Notes: generated from the letters alone by a model not told the origin. 42,163 nucleotides of DNA from Microthrixaceae bacterium (GCA_947446975.1 CANFHM010000016.1:1-42163); one strand, 5' to 3'; counted from the first letter of the stretch, positions 20,277 to 28,458 are shown. Numbers and translations are program-made.

Positions 20277-21395
20277 ATGAGAGATTTCTCCGACGACATC
20301 AACGCGCTCCGGCGCCGGGTCTCCGAAGCGGCGGTGTACCTGCGGATCGAGGAGCTGCGCGCCTCCCGGCCCCAGATCGAGACCGAGGCCAGCCGTCCCG
20401 ATCTCTGGGACGATCCCGATCGTGCCCGGAAGGTCAACGGTGAACTCTCGGCACTCGTCGAGGACATCGAGGTCTTCGAACGCCTCGAGTCACGTGTGGA
20501 CGATGTCGAGACACTCCATGATCTCGCCCGCGAGGAGGGCGACGACTCCTTCGAGACCGAGATCAGCGAATCCCTCGCCGCGCTCGACGCCGATCTCGGC
20601 GAACTCGAACTGCGGGCGCTGTTCACCGGCGAGTACGACGACAACGGCGCCATCTGCGAGATCCAGTCCGGCGAGGGCGGGGCTGACGCACAGGACTGGG
20701 CCAACATGATCCTGCGCATGTTCCTGCGCTGGGCCGAGAAGCGCGGGTTCGAGGTGGAACTGGATGAGGTGTCGCCCGGCAACGAGGCGGGTATCTCGTC
20801 GGCCACCTTCCTCGTCAACGGCCGCCACGCCTACGGACGCCTCCGATCCGAGCATGGTGTGCACCGACTGGTGCGCATGTCGCCGTTCAACGCCCAGGGC
20901 AAGCGACAGACCGCCTTCGCCGCACTCAAGGTCACCCCGTTCCTCGAGGATGTGCCCGATGTCGAGATCGACGAGAAGGACCTGCGGATCGACACCTACC
21001 GGTCCTCGGGTGCCGGTGGTCAGCACGTCAACGTGACCGACTCGGCGGTGCGCATCACCCATCTTCCCACCGGTGTGGTCACCTCCTGCCAGAACGAGCG
21101 CAGCCAGCACCAGAACAAGGATCGGGCGATGCAGATCCTGCGGGCCAAGCTCGCCGAACTGCAGCGCGAGCAGCGCGAGGCGGAGCTCTCCACCATCCGC
21201 GGCGAACAGCGCTCGGTCGGGTTCGGCAGTCAGATCCGTTCCTATGTGATGGCGCCGTACCAGATGGTCAAGGATCTCCGCTCCGGCTTCGAGGTCGGCA
21301 ACGTGGAGTCCGTGTTCGACGGTGATCTCGACGGGTTCATGGAGGCCTATCTGCGCTGGGAGCGCAGCGCCGCCGCCCCCGCCGGCGACGACTGA
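20277..21395 (+). CDS. prfB: Peptide chain release factor 2
   Basis: A 372-aa RF2 that ends translation at UGA and UAA. The stop-recognition tripeptide is SPF (202-204), the RF2 type, and the catalytic loop is SGAGGQHVN (GGQ at 247-249). The N-terminal helical domain is complete. No in-frame UGA interrupts the first 30 codons, so the +1 frameshift autoregulation known in many bacteria is absent, as is usual in actinobacteria. The 10-nt gap to secA indicates a secA-prfB transcript. It ends at a pair of hairpins shared with the convergent ABC-F gene. Confidence 0.97.
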   Translation: MRDFSDDINALRRRVSEAAVYLRIEELRASRPQIETEASRPDLWDDPDRARKVNGELSALVEDIEVFERLESRVDDVETLHDLAREEGDDSFETEISESLAALDADLGELELRALFTGEYDDNGAICEIQSGEGGADAQDWANMILRMFLRWAEKRGFEVELDEVSPGNEAGISSATFLVNGRHAYGRLRSEHGVHRLVRMSPFNAQGKRQTAFAALKVTPFLEDVPDVEIDEKDLRIDTYRSSGAGGQHVNVTDSAVRITHLPTGVVTSCQNERSQHQNKDRAMQILRAKLAELQREQREAELSTIRGEQRSVGFGSQIRSYVMAPYQMVKDLRSGFEVGNVESVFDGDLDGFMEAYLRWERSAAAPAGDD

Positions 21396-21412
21396 CCCGG
21401 TCCATTGCGGGG

Positions 21413-21454
21413 CCGACGCACGCGTCGGTGCGGCTGATCCGACGACCGGATCAG
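21413..21454. terminator. Bidirectional double-hairpin region between convergent prfB and ABC-F genes
   Basis: Hairpin 1: CCGACG (21413-21418), loop CACG, CGTCGG (21423-21428). Hairpin 2: CTGATCCG (21434-21441), loop ACGAC, CGGATCAG (21447-21454), which overlaps the ABC-F stop codon. Neither is followed by a clear U-tract, as is common in GC-rich actinobacteria. Confidence 0.55.
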
Positions 21455-23070
21455 GCCAGTGCGACCAGTTCCACCATCTCGGGCGAGAAGTAGTCGAGCT
21501 GACCCTCCGGCATCATGAGCACCCGGTCGGGTCGCAGTGCCTCGACGAACTCGACATCGTGGCTGACGATCACCATGGTGCCGGGCCAGGAGGCCAGTGC
21601 CTCGCCGGTGGCGGTGCGCGACATGGGGTCGAGGTTGTTGGTCGGCTCGTCGAGCAGCAGCACGTTGTGGCGACCGGCGACGAGCTGGGCGAGCGCCAGC
21701 TTCGTCTTCTCGCCACCGGAGAGGGTCGAGGCGTCCTGGAAGGCCTTGTCGCCGCTGAGCCCGAACATGCCCATGAGTGCACGCATCTGCTCGACCCCGA
21801 GCCCGGCCTGCTCGCGCATGTGGTCGAGCAGGCTCCGTCCGGCGGTGATGCCCTCATGTTCCTGGGCGTAGTACCCGACCGACACATGCAGTCCGAACTC
21901 GACGGTGCCCATATCCGGCTCGAGCTCACCGGCCAGCACCTTCAGCAGGGTGGTCTTGCCGGCGCCGTTCAGCCCCATGATGAGGAGTCGCTCGCCGCGT
22001 CCGACATCGAAGGAGACATCGGCGAACACATCGAGGGCGCCGAAGCTCTTCCAGAGTTCGGTGGCGGTGAGCACGGTGCGACCCGACGGCGGAGGGGGAG
22101 GGAAGCGCAGTTCGAGGGTGCGACGGGCTGCCGGCCCCTCGACCCGGTTCTTCTCGATACGGGCCACGCGGTTGTCGAGGTTCTTGGCCACCCGGGCCCG
22201 TTTGGCGGTCTGGCCGCGCATCGAATCGGCGAGGGTGGAGAGTCGGGCGATCTCGGAACGCTGCTGCTCGGCGACCTTCGCCAGACGCTCCTCGTCGAGA
22301 CGACGCGACTTCAGGTACTGGCTGTAGGTGCCCTTGTACTCGACGATCTCGCCGATGGCGTCCTCGGCCTCGCGGTCGAGATGGATCACACGGGTGATGG
22401 CCTCATCGAGCAGATCGAGGTCGTGGCTGATCACGAGGAGCGCACCGCGATAGCCGCGCAGGAACTTCAGCAACCAGTCGCGGGCATCGGCGTCGAGATG
22501 GTTGGTGGGCTCGTCGAGCAGCAGGAGATCGCTGCCGGCGAACAGGATGCGGGCCAGTTCCAGGCGTCGGCGTTCACCACCCGAGAGAGCGCCGAGGTTC
22601 AGTTCGAGGCGATCCGGGCGGAGGCCGAGTCCGTCGACGAGTTTGCGCACCTCCGACTCGGCGGCGTACCCACCGTCGTTCTCGAACTTCTCCTGGGCGT
22701 CGGAGAACCTGACGATGTTGCGCTCGCTGGGATCCTCCTCGATGGCGATCCGGAGCTTCTCGAGATGAATGGCCGCATCGGCAAGGCCCCGCCCGGACAG
22801 CACATGGGCGAGGCAGTTGGTGTCATCCGGGATGGCCTCCTGGCGTGGATCCTGGGAGAGGTACCCGGTTGCGCCCTCGCGTCGGATCGTGCCGGACTTG
22901 GGCGGGTTGGCGCCGCCGAGGGTCTTGAACAGGGTGGTCTTGCCAGCACCGTTGCGACCCACCAGGCCGACCTTGTCGCCGGGACGCACCTGGAACGAGA
23001 CGCCATCGACGATGGTCTTCCCGCCGATCTCGACGATGACATCCCTGACGATCAGCACTGCACCAGTCAA
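21451..23070 (-). CDS. ABC-F family ATPase (translation factor-like)
   Basis: A 539-aa protein with two ATP-binding cassettes and no membrane segment, the ABC-F plan. Cassette 1 has VGRNGAGKTT, LSGGERRR and LLLLDEPTNHLD; cassette 2 has MGLNGAGKTT, LSGGEKTK and LLLDEPTNNLD. Between them lies a charged helical linker of about 80 aa (YLKSRRLDEERLAKVAEQQ and on), the P-site tRNA-interaction motif. ABC-F proteins act on the ribosome in translation elongation, stall rescue or antibiotic protection; which one applies here cannot be told. The frame opens with TTG 23070, but GTG 23058 (VLIVRDV) is an equally good start. It follows a membrane-protein gene by 32 nt. Confidence 0.93.
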   Translation of the reverse strand: MTGAVLIVRDVIVEIGGKTIVDGVSFQVRPGDKVGLVGRNGAGKTTLFKTLGGANPPKSGTIRREGATGYLSQDPRQEAIPDDTNCLAHVLSGRGLADAAIHLEKLRIAIEEDPSERNIVRFSDAQEKFENDGGYAAESEVRKLVDGLGLRPDRLELNLGALSGGERRRLELARILFAGSDLLLLDEPTNHLDADARDWLLKFLRGYRGALLVISHDLDLLDEAITRVIHLDREAEDAIGEIVEYKGTYSQYLKSRRLDEERLAKVAEQQRSEIARLSTLADSMRGQTAKRARVAKNLDNRVARIEKNRVEGPAARRTLELRFPPPPPSGRTVLTATELWKSFGALDVFADVSFDVGRGERLLIMGLNGAGKTTLLKVLAGELEPDMGTVEFGLHVSVGYYAQEHEGITAGRSLLDHMREQAGLGVEQMRALMGMFGLSGDKAFQDASTLSGGEKTKLALAQLVAGRHNVLLLDEPTNNLDPMSRTATGEALASWPGTMVIVSHDVEFVEALRPDRVLMMPEGQLDYFSPEMVELVALA

Positions 23071-23102
23071 CCACCGTTCTGTGCGGTCGCCGACCAGCGT
23101 CG

Positions 23103-24950
23103 TCAGTGATCGATCACCGACAGGAAGATCCCGATGGGATCGCCCCGACGACGGACGGCCTCGACCCGGCGCACGAGTTCCGGGTCCACGCCGTCGAGCC
23201 CGACACTGCCGGTGTCGACGCCACCGCCTCCGTTGGTGAGTGCCGTGGCGAGATCCTCCCGACCGGCGGCCCGCAGCTGCTGCTGGAGGAGGGTCTCGTC
23301 GATGATGTATGCCGCCCGTTGTTCGGGATCGAGGGGATCCCAGATGGCGATGGTGCGGACGTTGGGAAGCTGTTCCCAGAGGCGCACGGCATCGGCGTGC
23401 ACCACCCAGACGACGGCATCGGCGTCCACCCGATCGGCGGATCGCTGCTCGCCGAACTTGAACCCGTAGTGGGGATCCACGACGAGCTCGTCGCCGGCAT
23501 GGGTGATCGCGTAGCGCACCCCATCGGCCATGGTGCCCCAGGTGGAGTTGATGGTCTCGACGCGCACGGCATGCACATCGGGCAATGATCCGAGGGCGCC
23601 GATGAGCGGGGGGAGCAGATCGTGCAGGAGCAGACTGTTCGAGGCCTCCGGGGGAGGAGCGTGGTCAGCGGCACGAGCGGTGGTCCGAGCACTGCGGAAC
23701 GAGATGACCACGCAGGGCACGAGCAGCAGCACCGGCAGGACCCGGGCGAGGCGGGCCGGTGTGCGGGACCACACCAGCGATGAGGAGATCAGCGACCAGG
23801 CGATGGAGAGCCACCACAGACAGGCCAGGACCCACCACCAGCGGATGAGGTACCCGAACATCGGACCGGTGATCCTCGAGGTGGCGATGACACCGCTGAT
23901 GATGGCGATACCGCACAGGATCTGGAACCGGGCAGCGCTGCGTGCCCTCGAGGTGATCGATGCGGCCAGTGCGGCGCCGTAGATGACGATCGGGAGCAGC
24001 AGTGCCGCCAGCGCTCCGCCCTCCACCGCGCCATCGGCTCCCACCTCGGGGAGCGCGCCGAGCCATCCGGCGTCGCGGAGTGGGAGGTTGGCGGCGGCCT
24101 GGGCGATCGCATCGTGGAACCCGGCCGGCCGGTCGTCGCTGGTGAGGAAGTACGACGCGATGGCCGAGAGGTTGCCGGTGCCGAGGAACTGGTCGAGGAG
24201 GACCGGCAGCCAGCAGATGGCGGCGACGAGGGACGTGCTCGCCACGAACCAGCGCCGAGCCCGCTGATCGGTGGGCAGGAGCGGTAGGGAGGCCCGGGAG
24301 CGCACCGCCAGCAGCAGCGCTGTGCCCGCCACACCGGCGATGATGACGGCGTAGCCGATATGGCTCTGCACGATGAAGGATCCGACGGCGATCGCCAGTG
24401 GCCAGCACCAGCGGTCGCCCTCGGCGGCCGACCAGCAGGCCATGACGAACAGCGCCACCGGGAGCACCGTGATGTACGGGTTCCAAGGGTCACGGAGCAG
24501 TTCCGGTCCCATGGTGTGCATGAGGACGCACAGGGCCACAGTGGTGAGTGCGGCGAGTGGGAGTCGGCCGCGTCGCCATGCCAGTGCCACGCTGCCGCCC
24601 GCAGCAGCGGCGTTCAGGAAGGCGGTGGCGGCGAGCATCGAGCGGGCCGACCATCCGAGCAGGTGGTACGGGACGGCGAGCACCCAGTAGAGCAGCGGCC
24701 CCGGATGGTTCCAGCCGAAACGGGAGTACGGACCGAGCAGGGGAGTTGCGTGCCCGACATCCTCGATCCGCATGGCGAGGAGCCCCCAGTCGCCGGAGGG
24801 ATGCCAGTCGAGATGCAGGGCCGACAGACCGCTCGCCACGGCCGGCCAGGCGGCGATGAGGATCAGTGCGACGCCGAGAAGCCTCGCCGGCCAGCGGCTG
24901 GTGGTGATCCGATCGGCGAGTCCGCGGGTCAGGGGGGAGGTCGGTTCCAT
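23103..24950 (-). CDS. Multi-pass membrane protein, GT-C glycosyltransferase-like
   Basis: A 615-aa protein with about 10 hydrophobic helices in the first 440 residues and a soluble extracytoplasmic C-terminal domain of about 160 aa. The first loop carries LDWHPSGDWGLLAMRIEDV and RFGWNHPGPLLYWVLAVPY, resembling the acidic, Pro-rich first loop of GT39/GT87-type enzymes that use polyprenyl-phosphate sugars. RDPWNPYITVLP is a second conserved-looking loop. Exact family and substrate are unknown. A TACGCT box lies 11 nt before the ATG. ABC-F is 32 nt downstream and probably co-transcribed, although I see no functional tie. Confidence 0.75.
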   Translation of the reverse strand: MEPTSPLTRGLADRITTSRWPARLLGVALILIAAWPAVASGLSALHLDWHPSGDWGLLAMRIEDVGHATPLLGPYSRFGWNHPGPLLYWVLAVPYHLLGWSARSMLAATAFLNAAAAGGSVALAWRRGRLPLAALTTVALCVLMHTMGPELLRDPWNPYITVLPVALFVMACWSAAEGDRWCWPLAIAVGSFIVQSHIGYAVIIAGVAGTALLLAVRSRASLPLLPTDQRARRWFVASTSLVAAICWLPVLLDQFLGTGNLSAIASYFLTSDDRPAGFHDAIAQAAANLPLRDAGWLGALPEVGADGAVEGGALAALLLPIVIYGAALAASITSRARSAARFQILCGIAIISGVIATSRITGPMFGYLIRWWWVLACLWWLSIAWSLISSSLVWSRTPARLARVLPVLLLVPCVVISFRSARTTARAADHAPPPEASNSLLLHDLLPPLIGALGSLPDVHAVRVETINSTWGTMADGVRYAITHAGDELVVDPHYGFKFGEQRSADRVDADAVVWVVHADAVRLWEQLPNVRTIAIWDPLDPEQRAAYIIDETLLQQQLRAAGREDLATALTNGGGGVDTGSVGLDGVDPELVRRVEAVRRRGDPIGIFLSVIDH

Positions 24951-24961
24951 CGCTGCGGGCG

Positions 24962-24967
24962 AGCGTA
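24962..24967 (-). promoter_or_regulatory. -10 box TACGCT of the GT-C-like membrane protein gene
   Basis: On the minus strand TACGCT is followed by 11 nt and ATG 24950, leaving a leader of only a few nucleotides. Confidence 0.4.
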
Positions 24968-25002
24968 CCGGAGCCCGGTGTCGACCACCGGGTGGGTCGG
25001 GC

Positions 25003-26319
25003 TCAGCGGGTGGCCCTGATCCCCTCGATCAGGTAGCGCAATGAATCGCTCTGGGCGATCCCGCTGACGGTGACGGGAGCGGACTCCACCAGCACGATCC
25101 GGGTGATCGACACCGACAGCGACTGGGGGTCGATCTCGGGTCGGATGAGACCGGCCTGCTTCGCCTCCTCGAGGAGTCGGGCGATCTCGGGGATGGGCTG
25201 GCGGGCGAAGATCACGGGATCGGGGAGTCGGACTGATCCCGAGAGGATCTGGATGAGGCTCTGCCCCAGGCTCGGGCTGCGCCGGTACTCGGTGACGATG
25301 ATGTCGAGCAGCGTGTCGAGATCGACGAGGGGATCACCGGTGCGTTCGGCGAGCTGCCACTGCTCGTCGGCGTTGGCGGCGAGCAGGGCCATGCCGAGAC
25401 CGATCTTGGAACCGAAGGTCCGCAGGAGTCGGTCGGCGTCGATGCCCACGCCGGCGGCGATCTCGTCGATGTCGAGGGCCTGCCAGCTGCCCTCGGCCAC
25501 CATGCGTCCGGCGGCTCCGACCACGGCACGCAGTGCGTCCTCGCCCAGCGGAATGGTCTGCTGGGCGTCCTCGGCCCGGCGGGAGGAGTTGGCGCGGAAT
25601 CCGGCCGAGGGCCACTGGTTCATCGTGCCGAGGAGGTCGTAGGTGTCGCGATGGTCGTCCAGCGTCCTCGTGGCGAGCATCGTGACGAGCGCGCTCACAA
25701 GACCGAAGGAGTCCTCCGGCATCTGCTCGGGGTCGATGAGATGGCGCAGCACCATCCCGTCGAGCACGGCGCCGAGGATCGACTGGATCCACGCATCGGT
25801 GAACGGCGGGCGTGGTTCGCGCCCCCAGCGGTTGTGGACCTCCTCGTTGAGACGCTGGGTGTCATGCTCGTAGTTCCGGTACAGGCGTCGGAGGCCCTCG
25901 GCCACCTCGGCATCGTCGAGCTTCGACGCGAACCCGTACCGGACCCGCATGGACGGCATGTCGATCGTCTCGAGGAACCGCTGGCGGCAGGTTTCCATGA
26001 AGATGCTCAGCACCCGCCCGTCCTGTTCCCGCACCCGGGAGATCTCCTCGCTCCTGCTGGGGACCGCCCCCCTCGGGCGCTTCGAGTCGAGATGGGCCAG
26101 CAGGGCTCGGAAGTACTCGTCGGTGGTGGGCCAGTAGGCGTAGAAGGTGGCCCGGGTGACACCGGCGGCCTTCGCCACACTGGCCACGCTCAGCCCGCCG
26201 AAGGTCGTGGCGGGATCCTGGGTGACCCACAGGTCGATCCCGGCGTCGAGCATGCGCAGTTCCGCACCACCGCGCCCGGTGCCGCTGCGGGTGTCGTCCT
26301 GCGGCGTTGTGTCGTCCAT
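25003..26319 (-). CDS. Tandem double TetR-family transcriptional regulator
   Basis: At 438 aa it is about twice the normal TetR length, and two TetR units are visible. Unit 1 has its helix-turn-helix at about 43-64 (LSVASVAKAAGVTRATFYAYW) and a ligand-domain-like region to about 235. A linker follows (FRANSSRRAEDAQQ). Unit 2 has a second helix-turn-helix at about 283-303 (LDIDEIAAGVGIDADRLLRTF) and another all-helical domain to the end. The first recognition helix is canonical; the second is more diverged. The fusion may act as a pseudo-dimer in one chain. It is transcribed away from a SARP-like gene and shares a palindrome with it, so autoregulation and control of that neighbour are likely. 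The ligand is unknown. Confidence 0.88.
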   Translation of the reverse strand: MDDTTPQDDTRSGTGRGGAELRMLDAGIDLWVTQDPATTFGGLSVASVAKAAGVTRATFYAYWPTTDEYFRALLAHLDSKRPRGAVPSRSEEISRVREQDGRVLSIFMETCRQRFLETIDMPSMRVRYGFASKLDDAEVAEGLRRLYRNYEHDTQRLNEEVHNRWGREPRPPFTDAWIQSILGAVLDGMVLRHLIDPEQMPEDSFGLVSALVTMLATRTLDDHRDTYDLLGTMNQWPSAGFRANSSRRAEDAQQTIPLGEDALRAVVGAAGRMVAEGSWQALDIDEIAAGVGIDADRLLRTFGSKIGLGMALLAANADEQWQLAERTGDPLVDLDTLLDIIVTEYRRSPSLGQSLIQILSGSVRLPDPVIFARQPIPEIARLLEEAKQAGLIRPEIDPQSLSVSITRIVLVESAPVTVSGIAQSDSLRYLIEGIRATR

Positions 26320-26416
26320 CTCATGTCCCCCCGGACTCAGCGGATCGGCCAGGGGATCCGGCTGTGGATCCGGCTCGGCACCGGAGGGTGGACCCCATCC
26401 GGCGATCGGCAGACTC

Positions 26417-26445
26417 TACATACGTGTTCACCCTGATTGTCACAA
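26417..26445 (-). promoter_or_regulatory. Promoter of the tandem TetR gene
   Basis: On the minus strand the -35 is TTGTGA (26445-26440), then 17 nt, then -10 TATGTA (26422-26417), directly followed by GAGT. The region is locally AT-rich against a GC-rich background. A leader of roughly 85 nt would precede ATG 26319. Confidence 0.55.
26437..26445. promoter_or_regulatory. Candidate operator: palindrome TTGTCACAA shared by two divergent promoters
   Basis: TTGT-C-ACAA is a perfect odd-length palindrome that contains the -35 boxes of both divergent promoters. A bound regulator would block both at once. Wider flanks include TACGT (26421-26425) and ACGTA (26456-26460) as outer symmetric arms. It is a candidate site for the tandem TetR protein; binding is inferred only from position. 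Confidence 0.4.
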
Positions 26446-26464
26446 CTGATCATTGACGTATAGC
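26437..26464 (+). promoter_or_regulatory. Promoter of the SARP-like gene
   Basis: -35 TTGTCA (26437-26442), a 16-nt spacer, and -10 TATAGC (26459-26464). It is one of the closest matches to the sigma-70 consensus in the window. Its -35 overlaps that of the divergent TetR promoter. Confidence 0.55.
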
Positions 26465-26515
26465 TGGGGACGCGGTTCACTGACCGGACTGGCTCCGCAG
26501 CGGCGGTCCAGCTGC

Positions 26516-27004
26516 ATGGCGCAGCGCAGGCTGACCCCGATCGGATGGCGTGAATCGATGGATGACGACGTGGCGGATCCGCCGGGAATGGGGTGGGAGG
26601 AGCGGCCCGGCGCACTCACGATCCGGCTCCATGGAGTTCCGTCGGCACACCTCGGCGATCGTCCGGTGCGTCTCGCCACGCGACATGCCCAGCTGGCCCT
26701 CTACCTGCTCGCCATCGCCGGATCGGACGGCATCCCGGGTGAACAGCTCATCGACACCCTCTGGCATGGGGTGGCGCCCCACCGGGGCGCATCCAGCATG
26801 CGGACCATGTTGTGGCAGATGCGCCGGGGGCTCGAGCATGAGGCCTGGCGGGTGCGCCGTCATCGCGGCTCGGTCCTGCTCGACGTGGACGGCGCCCAGC
26901 TGGATTTCACCCCCGGGGAGGCCCTGCATCGCGACCGGATCCTCACCGGCTGGTCGTTCCGCATCCCGCCGGCGATCGAGTCGCTGCTGATCGTCGCCGC
27001 CTGA
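26516..27004 (+). CDS. Minimal SARP-type winged-helix DNA-binding protein
   Basis: About 162 aa from ATG 26516 (ATG 26558 is an alternative). The core, about residues 35-130, matches the OmpR/PhoB-like winged helix of SARP regulators: LTIRLHGVPSAHLGDRPVRL, then LATRHAQLALYLLAIAG, GEQLIDTLWHG and the recognition region SSMRTMLWQMRRGLEHE. SARPs normally continue with a bacterial transcriptional activation domain (BTAD) of about 150 aa. Here the protein ends soon after the winged helix, with RIPPAIESLLIVAA. It may therefore be a DNA-binding competitor or need a partner. It is divergent from the tandem TetR gene. Its targets are unknown. Confidence 0.72.
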   Translation: MAQRRLTPIGWRESMDDDVADPPGMGWEERPGALTIRLHGVPSAHLGDRPVRLATRHAQLALYLLAIAGSDGIPGEQLIDTLWHGVAPHRGASSMRTMLWQMRRGLEHEAWRVRRHRGSVLLDVDGAQLDFTPGEALHRDRILTGWSFRIPPAIESLLIVAA

Positions 27005-27034
27005 GGTGGGGCAGCGGCGGCGACGAGCGCGGGA

Positions 27035-27145
27035 TCAGAGGTCGTCGCCCTCGCTGCGCTCGTAGTCGCGCCGACGCTTCATCTGGGCGGCGAACGCCCC
27101 GACGAGGATGAAGGCCAGGATGGCGAAGATGAGAGTGAGCAGCAT
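27035..27145 (-). CDS. Small single-pass membrane protein, 36 aa
   Basis: MLLTLIFAILAFILVGAFAA is one clean hydrophobic helix, followed by a basic patch QMKRRRDYER and an acidic tail SEGDDL. The ATG at 27145 is preceded by GAGG 8 nt upstream (minus strand). It lies 50 nt after the acyl-CoA dehydrogenase stop on the same strand and converges with the SARP-like gene. Topology would be N-out, C-in by the positive-inside rule. No family is recognised. The clean helix, charged tail and Shine-Dalgarno support a real gene, though coding cannot be proven from sequence. Confidence 0.6.
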   Translation of the reverse strand: MLLTLIFAILAFILVGAFAAQMKRRRDYERSEGDDL

Positions 27146-27172
27146 TCCGGAACCTCGTTGCGACGGGTGTGT

Positions 27173-27186
27173 CGTCCGTTCGGACG
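27173..27186 (-). other. Small hairpin between acyl-CoA dehydrogenase and the 36-aa gene
   Basis: CGTCCG (27173-27178) and CGGACG (27181-27186) are perfect inverted repeats around TT, in practice a 5-bp stem with a GTTC tetraloop. It could attenuate read-through into the small gene. Confidence 0.3.
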
Positions 27187-27195
27187 GGGTGGAGG

Positions 27196-28350
27196 CTAGT
27201 TCCCGGGCCGCAGCGAGCGACCGATGATCTCCTTCATGATCTCGGTCGTGCCCCCGTAGATGGTCTGGATGCGCACGTCGCAGTACGCCCGGGCGATCGG
27301 GTACTCGAGCATGTAGCCGTAACCGCCGTGCAGCTGCACACACTGGTCGACGACCCGCTTCTGCAGCTCGGTGCACCACCATTTGGCCATGGCGGCCTCC
27401 TCGACCGTGAGCTCCTCGGCGCAGAGCGCATCGACACAGCGATCGAGGAACACCTCGGCGATCTCGAGCTCGGTGGCCATCTCGGCGAGCGCGAACCGTG
27501 AGTTCTGGAACGAGGCGATGGGCTGGCCGAACGCCGTGCGCTCATGGGTGTAGTCGAGGGTCCAGCGCAGGGCCTGACGGGCGGCGGCCACGGCGCCGAC
27601 GGCGATGGAGAGCCGCTCCTGGGCGAGGTTCTCGACGAGGTGCATGAAGCCCATGCCCTCGGTGCCGAGGAGATTGGCCACCGGCACCCGGCAGTCGGTG
27701 AAGAACAGCTCGGCGGTGTCCTGGGAGTGCAGACCGACCTTCTCCAGGTTCCGCCCGCGTTCGAAGCCCTCCATGCCCCGTTCGAGCACCAGCAGGCTCA
27801 TGCCCTTGTGACGCTCGGAGGGATCGGTCTTGACGGCGACGATCACGAGGTCGGCGTTGATGCCGTTGGTGATGAAGGTCTTGGCCCCGTTGACGACATA
27901 GTGGTCGCCGTCGCGGATGGCAGAGGTGGTCATCGATGCGAGGTCGGAGCCGATGGCGGGCTCGGTCATGGCGATGGCGGTGATGAGTTCACCGGAACAG
28001 ATGCCGGGCAGCCAGCGGGCCTTCTGCTCATCAGTGGTGAGCGACAGGTAGTACGGCAGGCACACATCGTTGTGCAGTGTGATGCCGACACCGGGGGAGG
28101 CGAAACCGGAATAGGCGAGCTCCTCGCCGATCACGAGGTTGTAGCGGAAGTCGTCGACGCCACCGCCGCCGTACTCCTCGGGCGCGGCCATGGCGAGGAA
28201 CCCGGCGGCACCGGCGGCGCTGAACAGCGATCGGTCGACGATGCCGGCCTGTTCCCATCGTTCGAAATGGGGAGCGATCTCCCGATCGATGAAGGTCCGG
28301 AACGACGCCCGGAACATCTCGTGCTCTTCGGTGAGGATGGTTCTGCGCAT
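27196..28350 (-). CDS. Acyl-CoA dehydrogenase (LCAD/IVD-type active site)
   Basis: A 384-aa flavoenzyme that introduces a trans-2 double bond into acyl-CoA, passing electrons to ETF. The FAD/substrate motif is MTEPAIGSD (128-136) and the C-terminal signature is VQLHGGYGYMLEYPIARAY (338-356). The position that holds the catalytic Glu in medium-chain enzymes reads IYGGTTE, with Gly instead. E245 in LAQERLSIA occupies the alternative base position used by long-chain and isovaleryl-CoA dehydrogenases, so the enzyme should be active. A TACGCT box ends 6 nt before the ATG. The hydrolase gene upstream on the same strand is separated by a hairpin. Chain-length preference is not readable. Confidence 0.94.
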   Translation of the reverse strand: MRRTILTEEHEMFRASFRTFIDREIAPHFERWEQAGIVDRSLFSAAGAAGFLAMAAPEEYGGGGVDDFRYNLVIGEELAYSGFASPGVGITLHNDVCLPYYLSLTTDEQKARWLPGICSGELITAIAMTEPAIGSDLASMTTSAIRDGDHYVVNGAKTFITNGINADLVIVAVKTDPSERHKGMSLLVLERGMEGFERGRNLEKVGLHSQDTAELFFTDCRVPVANLLGTEGMGFMHLVENLAQERLSIAVGAVAAARQALRWTLDYTHERTAFGQPIASFQNSRFALAEMATELEIAEVFLDRCVDALCAEELTVEEAAMAKWWCTELQKRVVDQCVQLHGGYGYMLEYPIARAYCDVRIQTIYGGTTEIMKEIIGRSLRPGN

Positions 28351-28356
28351 CCCCGG

Positions 28357-28362
28357 AGCGTA
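28357..28362 (-). promoter_or_regulatory. -10 box TACGCT of the acyl-CoA dehydrogenase gene
   Basis: On the minus strand TACGCT is followed by CCGGGG (6 nt) and ATG 28350, the exact leaderless spacing. Confidence 0.55.
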
Positions 28363-28416
28363 GGGGACAGGGGGCGGCCGAGGGCGGGTCGTCGCCGCAG
28401 CCGGGCCCCGGGGTGT

Positions 28417-28433
28417 CCGAGCGCGCGGCTCGG
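28417..28433 (-). terminator. Hairpin after the dehalogenase-type gene
   Basis: CCGAGC (28417-28422), loop GCGCG, GCTCGG (28428-28433). It sits 25 nt past the hydrolase stop and upstream of the dehydrogenase promoter, as expected for a terminator, but has no U-tract. Confidence 0.4.
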
Positions 28434-28458
28434 TGCCGCGAGCGCCTCGTGGCGGGGC

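Noticed and set aside
20277-20370. Programmed +1 frameshift in prfB
   Set aside because: No in-frame TGA or slippery CTT-TGA is present near codon 26; the frame is continuous from ATG 20277.
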